Below are positions 40,797-49,469 of a stretch of 64,000 nucleotides of DNA, piece after piece; the stretch's first letter is position 1, and every line of letters begins with the position of its first letter. The notes below the pieces were generated by a model that was given only the letters and a program-made list of their open reading frames with translations, was not told the origin of the DNA and did not search any database. The translations under genes and the position numbers were made by a program. Source of the stretch: JBBQDZ01 sp038237515 (GTDB lineage Bacteria; Actinomycetota; Thermoleophilia; Gaiellales; Gaiellaceae); the NCBI GenBank assembly GCA_038237515.1, contig JBBRYP010000003.1, positions 42,647 through 106,646 of the forward strand, in the 5' to 3' direction.

Positions 40797-43148
40797 TTGC
40801 CGGTTTCTAATTTGCCGCCGGAGAAGCTCGCCCAGTACCGGAGGAAGCGCGATCCGGAGCATACGCCCGAGCCCTTCGGCGGCAAGCGGCGTGGCAGGGA
40901 GCCGATCTTCGTCGTCCAGCGCCACGACGCACGGCGGCTTCACTACGACTTCAGGCTCGAGCGGGACGGAGCGCTGGCCAGCTGGGCGGTCCCGAAGGGT
41001 GTGCCGCTCGAGCCCGGGCAGCAGAACCTTGCGGTGCACGTCGAGGATCATCCACTCGAGTACGCGCGCTTCGAGGGTGAGATCCCCAAGGGTCAGTACG
41101 GAGCGGGCCTAATCGAGATCTGGGACAGCGGCACCTACGAGCTCCTGGAGGAGAAGCGGGGCGGCGGCCTCACGGTTCGCCTGCACGGAGACCGGCTCGA
41201 CGGTGTCTGGGCGCTCGTCCCGGCGAGGCTCTCGGGCGATGAGAAGAACTGGCTGATCATCCGCAAGCGCGAGGAGGGCGCCACCCCGGCCGGGGCGGGA
41301 GCCGTCTACGCGCCGATGCTCGCCACGCTCGCGCAGGGTCCCCCCGCGGGCGGCGACTGGCTCTACGAGGTGAAATGGGACGGCTACCGCGCCCTCGCCT
41401 ATCTTCGCGGAGGGAACGCGAAGCTCGTCAGCCGGAACGGCAACGACCTCACCGAGCGCTTCGCCGCAGCCGCCAAGGCGCTCGAGAAGGCGGTCAAGTC
41501 GCCGGAGGGCGTCCTCGACGGGGAGGTCTGCGCCCTCGACGAGGAGGGCCGCGCGAGCTTCTCGGCGATGCAGCAGGGCCGCCTGGAAACGCCCGTCGTG
41601 TACTACGCGTTCGACCTTCTCGAGCTCGAGGGCAAGCCACTCGTCGACCTGCCGATCGAGGAGCGCCGCGCCCGTCTCGAGCGCCTGCTCGACCGGCGCA
41701 GCCGGACGGTGAAGCTCTCGGAAGCCTTCGACGACGGGAAAGCGCTGCTCGAGGCCGCGCGCGAGCAGGGCCTCGAGGGCATCATCGCCAAGCGTTCGGG
41801 CTCGCGCTACGTCCAGGGCAAGCGGACACGCGACTGGCTGAAGGTGAAGACGCACGGGAAGCAGGAGTTCTTGATCGCCGGCTACACGAAGGGGCAGGGC
41901 CGGCGCTCGGGGCGCTTCGGCTCACTCGTGCTCGCGGTTCGCCGGGATGGCGGGCTCGCCTATGCCGGCAACGTCGGCACCGGCTTCAAGGACGATGAGA
42001 TCGACCGGCTGCTGGGGCAGCTGAAGCCGCTCGTGCGCAAGACCTCGCCCTTCGCGATCGTTCCGAAGATGCCGAAGGTGCGCAAGGGGGACGTCGTCTG
42101 GGTCGAGCCGAGGCTCGTCGCGGAGGTCGAGTTCGCCGAGTGGACCCACGACGGGCGGCTGCGCGCCCCCTCATATCAGGGCTTCCGGGAGGACAAGGCG
42201 CCGGAGGAGGTGCGGCGGGAGGAGCCGGAGCCGCTCGAGGGCGAGGTGCGCCTCGGCAAGAACCTCCTGCGGCTGACGAAACTCGGCAAGCGCTTCTGGC
42301 CGGAGGAGGGGATCACGAAGGGCGACCTCCTCTCGTACTACCGCACGGTCGCGCCGGCGCTGGTGCCGCACCTGCGAGATCGCCCGTTCACGATGAAGCG
42401 CTATCCCGACGGCTGGGCGGGCGGCCACTTCTTTCAGAAGGACGCGCCGAAGCACATGCCCGAGTGGATCAAGCGCGTGCCGCTTGTCGTCACCACCCGC
42501 GACTCACCGCGCCAGCGCCGCCGCATCCAGGCACCGCTCGTCAACGACGAGCTCGGGCTCCTGTGGATGGTGAACATGGGCTGCATCGACATGAACGTCT
42601 GGTACTCCCGGATCGACAAGCCCTCGCGACCCGACTTCGTCCTTTTCGACCTCGACCCCTCGGCCGACGTCGGCTTCAAGGAGACGATCGAGGTCGCGCT
42701 GCTGGTGAAGCAGGTGCTGGAGGCGGTCGGCCTACGCAGCTTCCCGAAGACGAGCGGCAGCGAGGGGATCCACATCCTGGTGCCGATCGCGCGGCGGCAC
42801 ACCTACGACGAGACCCGGGAGTTCGCCGAGATCGTGGCCGGCACGCTCGCGCGCCTCCACCGAGGCCTCGTGACGACGGAGTGGACGAAGTCGAAGCGCC
42901 GCGGCGTGCTCATCGATTCGAACCAGAACGGCGAGGGCAAGACGATCGCATCGGTCTACTCGGTCCGCCCGAAGCCAGGCGCCCCGGTGTCGACGCCGCT
43001 GCGCTGGGACGAGGTGAACGAGAAGCTGAACCCCGCCATCTACACGATGGACGTCGTGCTCGCGCGCATAGAGCAGCACGGCGACCTGTACGAGGGCGTG
43101 CTGACGGAGAAGCAATCGCTGACGGCGGCGCTGCAGGCGGTGCGCTGA
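40797..43148 (+). CDS. ligD: Multifunctional DNA ligase LigD (phosphoesterase-ligase-polymerase order)
   Basis: The 783-residue protein carries all three NHEJ activities. The 3'-phosphoesterase domain is at about residues 30-150 (RHDARRLHYDFRLERDG, HVEDHPLEYARFEG). The ATP-dependent ligase has its adenylated lysine in YEVKWDGYRA (near 193) and an OB-fold to about 450. The primase-like polymerase domain follows (FDLDPSADVGF near 617, KTSGSEGIHI). This order differs from the polymerase-first order of mycobacterial LigD. Start is TTG at 40797, with a second TTG five codons on. Confidence 0.95.
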   Translation: MPVSNLPPEKLAQYRRKRDPEHTPEPFGGKRRGREPIFVVQRHDARRLHYDFRLERDGALASWAVPKGVPLEPGQQNLAVHVEDHPLEYARFEGEIPKGQYGAGLIEIWDSGTYELLEEKRGGGLTVRLHGDRLDGVWALVPARLSGDEKNWLIIRKREEGATPAGAGAVYAPMLATLAQGPPAGGDWLYEVKWDGYRALAYLRGGNAKLVSRNGNDLTERFAAAAKALEKAVKSPEGVLDGEVCALDEEGRASFSAMQQGRLETPVVYYAFDLLELEGKPLVDLPIEERRARLERLLDRRSRTVKLSEAFDDGKALLEAAREQGLEGIIAKRSGSRYVQGKRTRDWLKVKTHGKQEFLIAGYTKGQGRRSGRFGSLVLAVRRDGGLAYAGNVGTGFKDDEIDRLLGQLKPLVRKTSPFAIVPKMPKVRKGDVVWVEPRLVAEVEFAEWTHDGRLRAPSYQGFREDKAPEEVRREEPEPLEGEVRLGKNLLRLTKLGKRFWPEEGITKGDLLSYYRTVAPALVPHLRDRPFTMKRYPDGWAGGHFFQKDAPKHMPEWIKRVPLVVTTRDSPRQRRRIQAPLVNDELGLLWMVNMGCIDMNVWYSRIDKPSRPDFVLFDLDPSADVGFKETIEVALLVKQVLEAVGLRSFPKTSGSEGIHILVPIARRHTYDETREFAEIVAGTLARLHRGLVTTEWTKSKRRGVLIDSNQNGEGKTIASVYSVRPKPGAPVSTPLRWDEVNEKLNPAIYTMDVVLARIEQHGDLYEGVLTEKQSLTAALQAVR

Positions 43149-43201
43149 GGCAGGCGATCGTGCTCGGCTTCGCGGAGCGCACCGACGCCCCCCGACGCCC
43201 C

Positions 43202-44467
43202 TCAGCCGTCGCCGAGCCGCCCCGGGTTCCCGAGCATCCCCAGCTCGGCGATGTCGCGGCGGAAGAACAGCGAGGTCGTCCAGTCGGCGACCACCCGAAG
43301 CTTCCGCGACAGGAGCGGCAGCTGGTAGAGGTGGTAGGAGCGGGTGAGAAACCAGCCGGGGAAGCCGCGCAGCCTCAGTCCGAGCACGTCGGCGATTCCG
43401 CGGTAGCGCCCCAGCGTCGCGACCTGGCCGAGCATGCGATACCGGTACGGCTCGGACGCACCCTCGCGCAGGTTCCTCGCTAGCCGCCTCGCCTGGCGAA
43501 GCGCGTGCTGGCACGTCGGCGGGTCGGGTCTGTCCGGCGTCGCTCGATTCGGGACGCGTGCGCCATCGCCGAGCGCCCAGACGTGCGGCAACGACGGCAC
43601 GCGCAGCGTTTCGTCCACCTGCACCCTCCCACGCTCGTCGAGCGGAAGGCCGAGCGGGCCGAGCAGGGGGTTTGCCATGACGCCGGCGGTCCAGACGACG
43701 GTGCTCGTCAGGACGCGCTCTCCGCTCGACAGGACGGCGGCTCCGGGCTCCACGGACTCGAGGGTCGTGCTCGTGTGGATCTCGACGCCGCGCCGCGCCA
43801 GCTCGCGCGCCGCGTAGGCGCCGAGCTGCGCCGGGATCTCCGGCAGGATCTTCTCCGCCGCGTCCACCAGCACCCAGCGCTGCTCCGCCTCTCGCAGTGA
43901 CGGGTAGTGGCGAAGCGCGTCCCGGACGAGGTCGGACAGCTCCGCGAGCGCCTCGACGCCGGCATAGCCCGCGCCGACGAAGACGAACGTGAGGTCGCGG
44001 CGACGGTGGCCCTCGCTCGGCGCCGCGACGGCGGCTTCGAGTCGCCGCAGCACATGGTTTCGCAGGTAGATCGCGTCCGCGAGCGACTTGAAGCCGAGGG
44101 CGTGCTCCGCGAGGCCCGGGATCGAAAGGACGCGTGAGACCGCCCCGAGCGCGACGACGACGTCGCGGTAGCCGATGGTCAGAAGTTCTTCCTCCGTCTG
44201 GACGCGCACGTGCTGGCGCTCGACGTCGAGTGCGCACGCGCGTCCGAGCACCAGCTCCGCGTGGGGGCACATCATCCGGAGCGGGACGACCACGTGGCGG
44301 GGCTCCAGCGTTCCCGACGCCGCCTCGGGAAGCATCGGCGTGTAGAGCATGAAGTTCTCGGGGCTGACGATCGTCGCGCCCCGCTCGCCGAGGATTCGCG
44401 CGACGTAGCCGCCGGCGAAGCCGCCGCCGAGCACGAGCGTTCCCCCGCGTGCCTCTCGCTCGGCCAC
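43202..44467 (-). CDS. Type II NADH dehydrogenase-like FAD oxidoreductase
   Basis: The 421-residue flavoprotein has two Rossmann motifs, LVLGGGFAGGYVA for FAD at the start and FVFVGAGYAGVEALAEL for NAD(P)H in the middle, plus the FAD-binding VWALGDGARVP near the end. A C-terminal part with YHLYQLPLLSRKLRVVADW fits the membrane-associating end of NDH-2 enzymes. It would pass electrons from NADH to quinone without pumping protons. It is convergent with ligD. Confidence 0.85.
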   Translation of the reverse strand: MAEREARGGTLVLGGGFAGGYVARILGERGATIVSPENFMLYTPMLPEAASGTLEPRHVVVPLRMMCPHAELVLGRACALDVERQHVRVQTEEELLTIGYRDVVVALGAVSRVLSIPGLAEHALGFKSLADAIYLRNHVLRRLEAAVAAPSEGHRRRDLTFVFVGAGYAGVEALAELSDLVRDALRHYPSLREAEQRWVLVDAAEKILPEIPAQLGAYAARELARRGVEIHTSTTLESVEPGAAVLSSGERVLTSTVVWTAGVMANPLLGPLGLPLDERGRVQVDETLRVPSLPHVWALGDGARVPNRATPDRPDPPTCQHALRQARRLARNLREGASEPYRYRMLGQVATLGRYRGIADVLGLRLRGFPGWFLTRSYHLYQLPLLSRKLRVVADWTTSLFFRRDIAELGMLGNPGRLGDG

Positions 44468-44519
44468 GCCCCCATTCTCCCGCCTCCCGGGATGCGCTAC
44501 AGAGGAAGCCCGGCGCGCG

Positions 44520-44681
44520 TCAGGCGCGGCTGCGGCCGGCGATGCCGCGCCAGAAGAACGTGATCACCCAGATCAGCCCGAGGACGACTGCCACGATGAA
44601 GAGCCACTTGATCACGACCCACGCGAGGACGACGAAGAGGATCACGAGCAGCGCGAGGGCGACGAGGGCGACGATCGGCAT
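44520..44681 (-). CDS. Small two-segment membrane protein
   Basis: The 53-residue peptide is almost wholly hydrophobic (PIVALVALALLVILFVVLAW, then a second segment ending VITFFWRG) with a short basic tail. I chose the ATG at 44681, preceded by a GTAGGGG run; a TTG at 44714 would add 11 polar residues. The function is unknown. It lies between the helicase and the NDH-2-like gene, all on the same strand. Confidence 0.55.
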   Translation of the reverse strand: MPIVALVALALLVILFVVLAWVVIKWLFIVAVVLGLIWVITFFWRGIAGRSRA

Positions 44682-44717
44682 CCCCCTACGCCTACCCGCT
44701 GCGCCGCATCGCAATCC

Positions 44718-46952
44718 TCAGGAGGCGAGCATCCGCCGCAGCAGGACGAGCGCGCCCGCCTTGTCGAGAGGCTCGTTCAGGTTGCCGCACTTCGGGCTCT
44801 GGACGCACGAGGGGCAGCCGTGCTCGCACGGGCAGCCCGAGAGCAGGCGCGCGGTGTCCGCGGTCCAGTCCGCGAAGCACCGGAAGCCGCGCTGCGCGAT
44901 CCCGACGCCGCCCTCGTGGCCGTCGTAGACGAAGATCGTGGGCCGACCCGTCTGGAAGTGCAGGTTCGTCGAGAGGCCGCCGATGTCCCAGCGGTCGCAC
45001 ATCGCGAAGAGCGGGAGGAGCGCGATCATCGCGTGCTCGGCCGCGTGCAGCGTCCCCAGGAGCCGCGGCTCCTGCTCGAGCCCCTGGAGCATCCACGGCT
45101 CCGGCAGGTACCACACCGCCTCTGTCTCGAAGGTCGTCTCGGGCAGGTCGAGCGCGAAGACGTCGATCGCCTCCTGCGTCTGGATCGACCGCCGCTGATA
45201 GGCGACCACCTGCTCGGTGACCGAGACGGCGCCGAAGCGGAGGTCGAGCCCGAGATTCCGCTCGGCGAGGCGGGGCTCGACGATCGTCGTCGTCGTCTCC
45301 TTCTTCACCTGGGTGTACCAGTCTCCACGGAACGGCTCGACGAGGGTGACGCGTCCGGGGAGGTCGAGCTCCCGAACGAGGTAAGAGGCCCCGAGGTGGA
45401 GGTAGACGGCTCCCTCGTGGACCGTGGAGTAGGCTCGGGATCGCTCGACGAGGCCGAGCAGCATGCCGGTGGAGCCGTCGATCACCGTGAACGCGTCCGC
45501 GTCGGTCGAGCGGAGCGGGACACGGGCTGCGGGATAGTCACGACCGGCCCACACGAAGCCCGCGGGCGTTTGCTTCAGCTCGGGTAGGAGCGCCGCACAC
45601 TCGAGCGCCGCGTCCCCCAGGATCGTCCGGTCCGCCTCGTCGAGCGGCGCCTCGTAGGCCGCAGCGCGCACGTGGCCCTCGAGGACGCGCGGGTTCTCGT
45701 GGTCGAGGATGGCGGCTTCCACCCGACGCCCGAGGAGCGTCTCCGGCTCGCGCATGAAGTACTGGTCGAGGGCGTCGTCACTGGCGACGAGGACCGCGAG
45801 GCCGTGGCCGCGGCGGCCCGCGCGGCCCCACTGTTGGCGAAGGCTGGAGACGGTGCCGGGAAATCCGACAGAGAGGACGCAGTCGAGCAAGCCCACGTCG
45901 ATGCCGAGCTCCAGAGCGTCCGTGGCGGTGACGCCGAGCAGCTCGCCGTCGAGCAGCCGGCGCTCGATCTCCCGCCGCTGCCCCGGCGTGTAGCCCGCGC
46001 GGTAGGGCGACAGCCGGTCGGCGAGTTGGGGGACTCGCTCGGCGGTGAAGCGGTGGACGAGCTCCGCGGCTTTCCGGCTCTTGGCGAAGCAGAGGGTGCG
46101 CAGCCCTCGCTCCACGAGGCCCGCCAGGAGGCGTGAAGCCTCGCCGAGGGCGCTTGCGCGCAAGCCCAGCTCCTCGTCGAGCAGAGGCGGATTCCACAGC
46201 GCGACAGTTCGATCCGCCCGAGGCGCGCCGTCGCCGGCGACCACCGTCGCTGGCGCTCCCAGGAGCGCGCGGGCGAGCTCTCCGGGATTCGCGATCGTCG
46301 CCGAGGCGAGCAGGAACTGCGGCTCGGCGCCGTACACCCGCGCGAGCCGCCGGAGCCGCCGCACGACGTTCGCGACGTGCGATCCGAAGACTCCACGGTA
46401 GACATGGGCCTCGTCGACGACGACGTAGCGAAGATTCGCGAGCACGTCGCCCCAGCGATCGTGGTGGGGCAGGACGCCGACGTGGAGCATGTCCGGGTTC
46501 GAGAGGATCGCATTCGCCCACTTTCGAACCTGCCAGCGCTGCTCGCTCGGCGTGTCGCCGTCGTAGATGGCCGCCCGCAGCCGGGGGACGCGGTAGGCCA
46601 CCAGCGTTCTCGCCTGGTCCTGCGCGAGCGCCTTGGTCGGGTAGAGGTAGAGGGCGCGCAGCTTCGGTTCGCGGGCCAGGGCGTCCAGCACCGGGAGGTT
46701 GAAGGCGAGAGTCTTCCCGCTCGCCGTTCCGGTCGTGACGATAACGTTCTCGCCGCGGCGTGCGGCTTCCCACGCGGCGAGCTGGTGGGTGTAGAGCGCC
46801 GTCACGCCTCGCGCCAGGAGCGAGCTCCTGACCCGCTCGTCAAGCTCCTCGGGGAACGCGACCTGACTGGCCTCGCGCGCCGGTTCGTCGGCCAGGTAGG
46901 CGAGTTCCTCGCCGGTCAGGACGTCCGCCCAGGCGGCGGCGGTAACGCTCAT
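44718..46952 (-). CDS. DEAH-box helicase with DUF1998 domain (YprA/Hrq1-like)
   Basis: The 744-residue protein has superfamily 2 helicase motifs: Walker A TGTASGKTLAF, VVDEAHVYRG, LLASATIANP, and motif VI QQWGRAGRRGHG. A long C-terminal region closes with the DUF1998 cysteine cluster CPCEHGCPSCVQSPKCGN. Relatives are RecQ4/Hrq1-like 3'-5' helicases or the MrfA repair helicase, so a DNA-repair role is plausible. The ATG at 46952 is right after the family-typical length begins and overlaps the preceding short frame by ATGA. Confidence 0.9.
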   Translation of the reverse strand: MSVTAAAWADVLTGEELAYLADEPAREASQVAFPEELDERVRSSLLARGVTALYTHQLAAWEAARRGENVIVTTGTASGKTLAFNLPVLDALAREPKLRALYLYPTKALAQDQARTLVAYRVPRLRAAIYDGDTPSEQRWQVRKWANAILSNPDMLHVGVLPHHDRWGDVLANLRYVVVDEAHVYRGVFGSHVANVVRRLRRLARVYGAEPQFLLASATIANPGELARALLGAPATVVAGDGAPRADRTVALWNPPLLDEELGLRASALGEASRLLAGLVERGLRTLCFAKSRKAAELVHRFTAERVPQLADRLSPYRAGYTPGQRREIERRLLDGELLGVTATDALELGIDVGLLDCVLSVGFPGTVSSLRQQWGRAGRRGHGLAVLVASDDALDQYFMREPETLLGRRVEAAILDHENPRVLEGHVRAAAYEAPLDEADRTILGDAALECAALLPELKQTPAGFVWAGRDYPAARVPLRSTDADAFTVIDGSTGMLLGLVERSRAYSTVHEGAVYLHLGASYLVRELDLPGRVTLVEPFRGDWYTQVKKETTTTIVEPRLAERNLGLDLRFGAVSVTEQVVAYQRRSIQTQEAIDVFALDLPETTFETEAVWYLPEPWMLQGLEQEPRLLGTLHAAEHAMIALLPLFAMCDRWDIGGLSTNLHFQTGRPTIFVYDGHEGGVGIAQRGFRCFADWTADTARLLSGCPCEHGCPSCVQSPKCGNLNEPLDKAGALVLLRRMLAS

Positions 46953-47158
46953 CGGCGGGCGCGCGGCGCCACAACCTGCGGATAGTCGCGCGCACGCGGC
47001 TCCTCGAAGCGCTCGATCCGGAGTCCCGCGTCGAGGAAGGTCGAGACGAAGGAGTCGAGCGGAAGGTGACGCGCTCCGAGTTTGGCCCGTAAACCGTCCG
47101 ACCAGATCCCCGGCGCCTCGTCGCGCCAGGTCTCTTCGCGGCGTGCGCTGCCCGCCAT
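46949..47158 (-). pseudogene. C-terminal stub of a SAM methyltransferase
   Basis: The 69-residue frame ends HLPLDSFVSTFLDAGLRIER, then FEEPR, the pattern that closes many class I methyltransferases (plsdyvnaLldaGfrierl.EP). The SAM-binding Rossmann half is missing and the upstream DNA is the divergent TPP riboswitch. It still has an ATG and is coupled to the helicase gene by ATGA overlap. It is either a decayed gene or a small protein retained for coupling. Confidence 0.5.
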
Positions 47159-47181
47159 GAAGCCGATGGTACTCTCGGCCT

Positions 47182-47253
47182 ACCGGGGTGCCCCCAGACG
47201 GGCTGAGATCACACCCGCAGAACCTGATCCGGTTCGTACCGGCGAAGGGAGGA
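47182..47253 (+). promoter_or_regulatory. TPP riboswitch (THI element)
   Basis: All conserved blocks of the thiamine pyrophosphate riboswitch are present in order: ACCGGGGTGC, GGGCTGAGA, ACCCGCAGAACCTGATC and GGTTCGTACCGGCGAAGGGA. Its 3' end runs straight into the ribosome site GGAGGAAGG used by thiD. Control is therefore probably at translation initiation, with ThDP binding hiding the site. Confidence 0.95.
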
Positions 47254-47262
47254 AGGACGAAG

Positions 47263-48090
47263 CTGGAGGAGGGGACGCTGCGAAGCTCGGGGCGGGCTTC
47301 GCCTACCCGCAGCCGAGGCGTTCCGTGCTGTCTCACCGTCGCCGGCTCCGACTCCGGCGGCGGCGCCGGGATCCAGGCTGACCTGAAGGCTTTCGCTGCG
47401 GCCGGCTGCTTCGGCACGTCGGCGATCGTCGCCCTCACCGCCCAGAACACGCTGGGGGTCGCGGCCGTTCACGAGGTGCCGCGCGCGTTCGTGCGAGCGC
47501 AGCTCACGGCGGTGTTCAGCGACATCCGGATCGACGCCGCGAAGACCGGAATGCTCTTCTCGAGGGAGCTCGTCGAGATCGTCGCCGACGAGCTCGAGCC
47601 GAGGGCGTTCCCGCTCGTCGTCGACCCGGTCATGCTGGCGAGCTCCGGCGCCCGGCTCCTGAGAGCGGACGCCCTGGACGCGCTCGTGCGCCGGCTGTTC
47701 CCCATCGCGACGGTCGTGACGCCCAACCTCCCCGAGGCGGAGGCGCTGGCCGGGTTCACGGGAACGAGGCGAGACCTCGCGGAGGCAATCCACGCGCTCG
47801 GCGCGCCGGCGGTGATCGTGACGGGAGGTCACGGGGGGGAAGCGGTCGACCACCTCTTCGACGGCACTCGCCATGTGCGAATTGCGGTCGAACGTCATGA
47901 CGTCCGCGCCGCGCACGGAGCCGGCTGCACCCACTCGGCGACGATCGCGGCCCTCCTTGCGCGAGGAGCTTCCCTGGAGGAGGCGGCACGGGAGGCGGCA
48001 CGGGTGGCCGCGGAGGCGGTGCGAAACGGCCTCACCGGGATCGGCGCCGGGGACGGCCCGGTCGACGTTCTGAACCTGAAAGGAGCTTGA
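47263..48090 (+). CDS. thiD: Hydroxymethylpyrimidine/phosphomethylpyrimidine kinase, apparent CTG start
   Basis: The 275-residue ribokinase-fold enzyme has VAGSDSGGGAGIQADLKAF near its start, DPVMLASSG, and the anion-hole motif HGAGCTHSATIAAL in place of the usual HGTGCT. It phosphorylates HMP twice on the way to thiamine. No ATG, GTG or TTG exists between the riboswitch and the conserved N-terminus. CTG at 47263 has GGAGGAAGG six bases upstream, and a second CTG at 47278 is possible. A GTG start at 47188 would lie inside the riboswitch and is rejected. thiM follows without a gap. Confidence 0.92.
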   Translation: MEEGTLRSSGRASPTRSRGVPCCLTVAGSDSGGGAGIQADLKAFAAAGCFGTSAIVALTAQNTLGVAAVHEVPRAFVRAQLTAVFSDIRIDAAKTGMLFSRELVEIVADELEPRAFPLVVDPVMLASSGARLLRADALDALVRRLFPIATVVTPNLPEAEALAGFTGTRRDLAEAIHALGAPAVIVTGGHGGEAVDHLFDGTRHVRIAVERHDVRAAHGAGCTHSATIAALLARGASLEEAAREAARVAAEAVRNGLTGIGAGDGPVDVLNLKGA

Positions 48091-48906
48091 ATGTTCATCT
48101 CCCCTTCGGCCGGACTGCGGCTGCTGCGCGAGCAGAAGCCGCTCGTCCACCAGATCACGAACTACGTCGTCATGAACGAGACGGCCAACGCAACTCTCGC
48201 GCTCGGAGCCCTGCCCGTGATGGCGCACGCGCCGCAGGAGGTCGAGGAGATGGCGTCCGCGGCCGGCGCACTCGTCCTCAACATCGGGACGCTCTCCGAC
48301 CATTGGGTCGAGGCGATGCTCCTGGCCGGCAAGGCCGCGAACGCAGCGGGCGTGCCGATCGTCCTCGACCCGGTCGGCGCCGGCGCGACCCGCTACCGCA
48401 CGGACACCGCCCGGCGGCTCCTCGCTGAGGTCGAGGTCGCGATCGTGCGGGGAAACGCAGCCGAGGTAGCGACCCTCGCGGGCCGGCCGGCCGAGATCAG
48501 GGGCGTCGAGTCGATCGGCGTGGCGCCCGACGGAGCCGAACTCGCACGGGCTGCCGCTCGCGCTCTGGGCATCGTCGTTGCCGTCACGGGCTCGGTCGAT
48601 CACGTCTCGGACGGGCGGAGGGGCGTCTCGATCGCCAACGGCCACGCGCTGCTCGGCACGGTCACCGGCACCGGCTGCATGTCGACCGCGGTGACAGGCG
48701 CCTTCGCGGCCGTGCGTCTGGATGCTCCGCTCGACGCCGCCGCCGAGGCGCTCGTGGCTTTCGGGGTGGCAGGCGAGGCGGCAGCCGCCGGCGCGTCTGG
48801 GCCGGGCTCCTTCCACGCCGCGCTCTACGACGCGCTGTACAACCTGGACGTGGACGCGCTGGACCGCCAGGCTAAGGTCGAAGACGAGGGCCCGGAGCCG
48901 TCGTGA
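48091..48906 (+). CDS. thiM: Hydroxyethylthiazole kinase
   Basis: The 271-residue protein has VHQITNYVVMNETANATLAL at the N-terminus, VLDPVGAGATRYR, RGNAAEV, and the phosphate-binding GTVTGTGCMSTAVTGAF. It phosphorylates the thiazole alcohol for salvage. Its ATG follows the thiD stop directly. With ThiD and ThiE it allows thiamine to be rebuilt from salvaged halves; thiC and thiG are not in the window. Confidence 0.95.
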   Translation: MFISPSAGLRLLREQKPLVHQITNYVVMNETANATLALGALPVMAHAPQEVEEMASAAGALVLNIGTLSDHWVEAMLLAGKAANAAGVPIVLDPVGAGATRYRTDTARRLLAEVEVAIVRGNAAEVATLAGRPAEIRGVESIGVAPDGAELARAAARALGIVVAVTGSVDHVSDGRRGVSIANGHALLGTVTGTGCMSTAVTGAFAAVRLDAPLDAAAEALVAFGVAGEAAAAGASGPGSFHAALYDALYNLDVDALDRQAKVEDEGPEPS

Positions 48907-49469
48907 AGGTGCACGCGATCGTGGAGGACATCGAGACGGCACGGGCGGCCGTGAAGGGTGGCGCGACCGTCCTGCAGCTCCGGCTGAAGGACCTGCCGAC
49001 GGGCGACGTGATCGAGCGCGGCCGCGCCTTCCGCGACCTCACGGCGCAGGCAGGCATCACCTTCGTCGTCAACGACGACGTCGAGGCGGCGATCGGGCTC
49101 GGTGCGGACGCTGTCCATCTCGGCCGGACCGATGACGGCCACGACCGCGCGCTCGCAGGCGGGCTCGCTCTCGGCCTCTCGGCCTCGAGCGTGGAGGAGG
49201 CGATCGAGGCCGAGCGCCGCGGCGCCGACTACATCGGGGCCGGGCCGGTGTGGGACTCGCCCTCCAAGCCCGATGCAGGCCCTGCGCTGGGCCTCGAGGG
49301 ATTGGCTGCGATCTGCCACGCCGTCTCCGTGCCGGTGGTGGCGATCGGGGGTGTCGACGCGGCGAGCGCCGGCGGGTGCATCCACGCTGGCGCGGCAGGC
49401 GTCGCCGTCGTACGCGCCGCCGCCGACTCGGCCGCTGTGCGCCAAGCCGTCGAGCATGCGGCTCGCTGA
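48903..49469 (+). CDS. thiE: Thiamine-phosphate synthase
   Basis: The 188-residue TIM-barrel protein has LQLRLKDLPT, FVVNDDVEAAIGLGADAVHL, SASSVEEA, ADYIGAGPVWDSPSKPDAG and AIGGVDAASAG, matching ThiE throughout. It joins HMP-pyrophosphate and thiazole phosphate to thiamine phosphate. Length is slightly below the usual 200-215 because the N-terminal helix is short. It overlaps thiM by four bases. Confidence 0.94.
   Translation: MKVHAIVEDIETARAAVKGGATVLQLRLKDLPTGDVIERGRAFRDLTAQAGITFVVNDDVEAAIGLGADAVHLGRTDDGHDRALAGGLALGLSASSVEEAIEAERRGADYIGAGPVWDSPSKPDAGPALGLEGLAAICHAVSVPVVAIGGVDAASAGGCIHAGAAGVAVVRAAADSAAVRQAVEHAAR

Noticed and set aside
47188..47262. GTG at 47188 as the thiD start
   Set aside because: It lies inside the conserved core of the TPP riboswitch, and the resulting N-terminus has no family similarity.
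46953..47450. N-terminal extension of the helicase through the riboswitch region
   Set aside because: The extension is antisense to the riboswitch and thiD and has no domain; ATG at 46952 gives the standard length.
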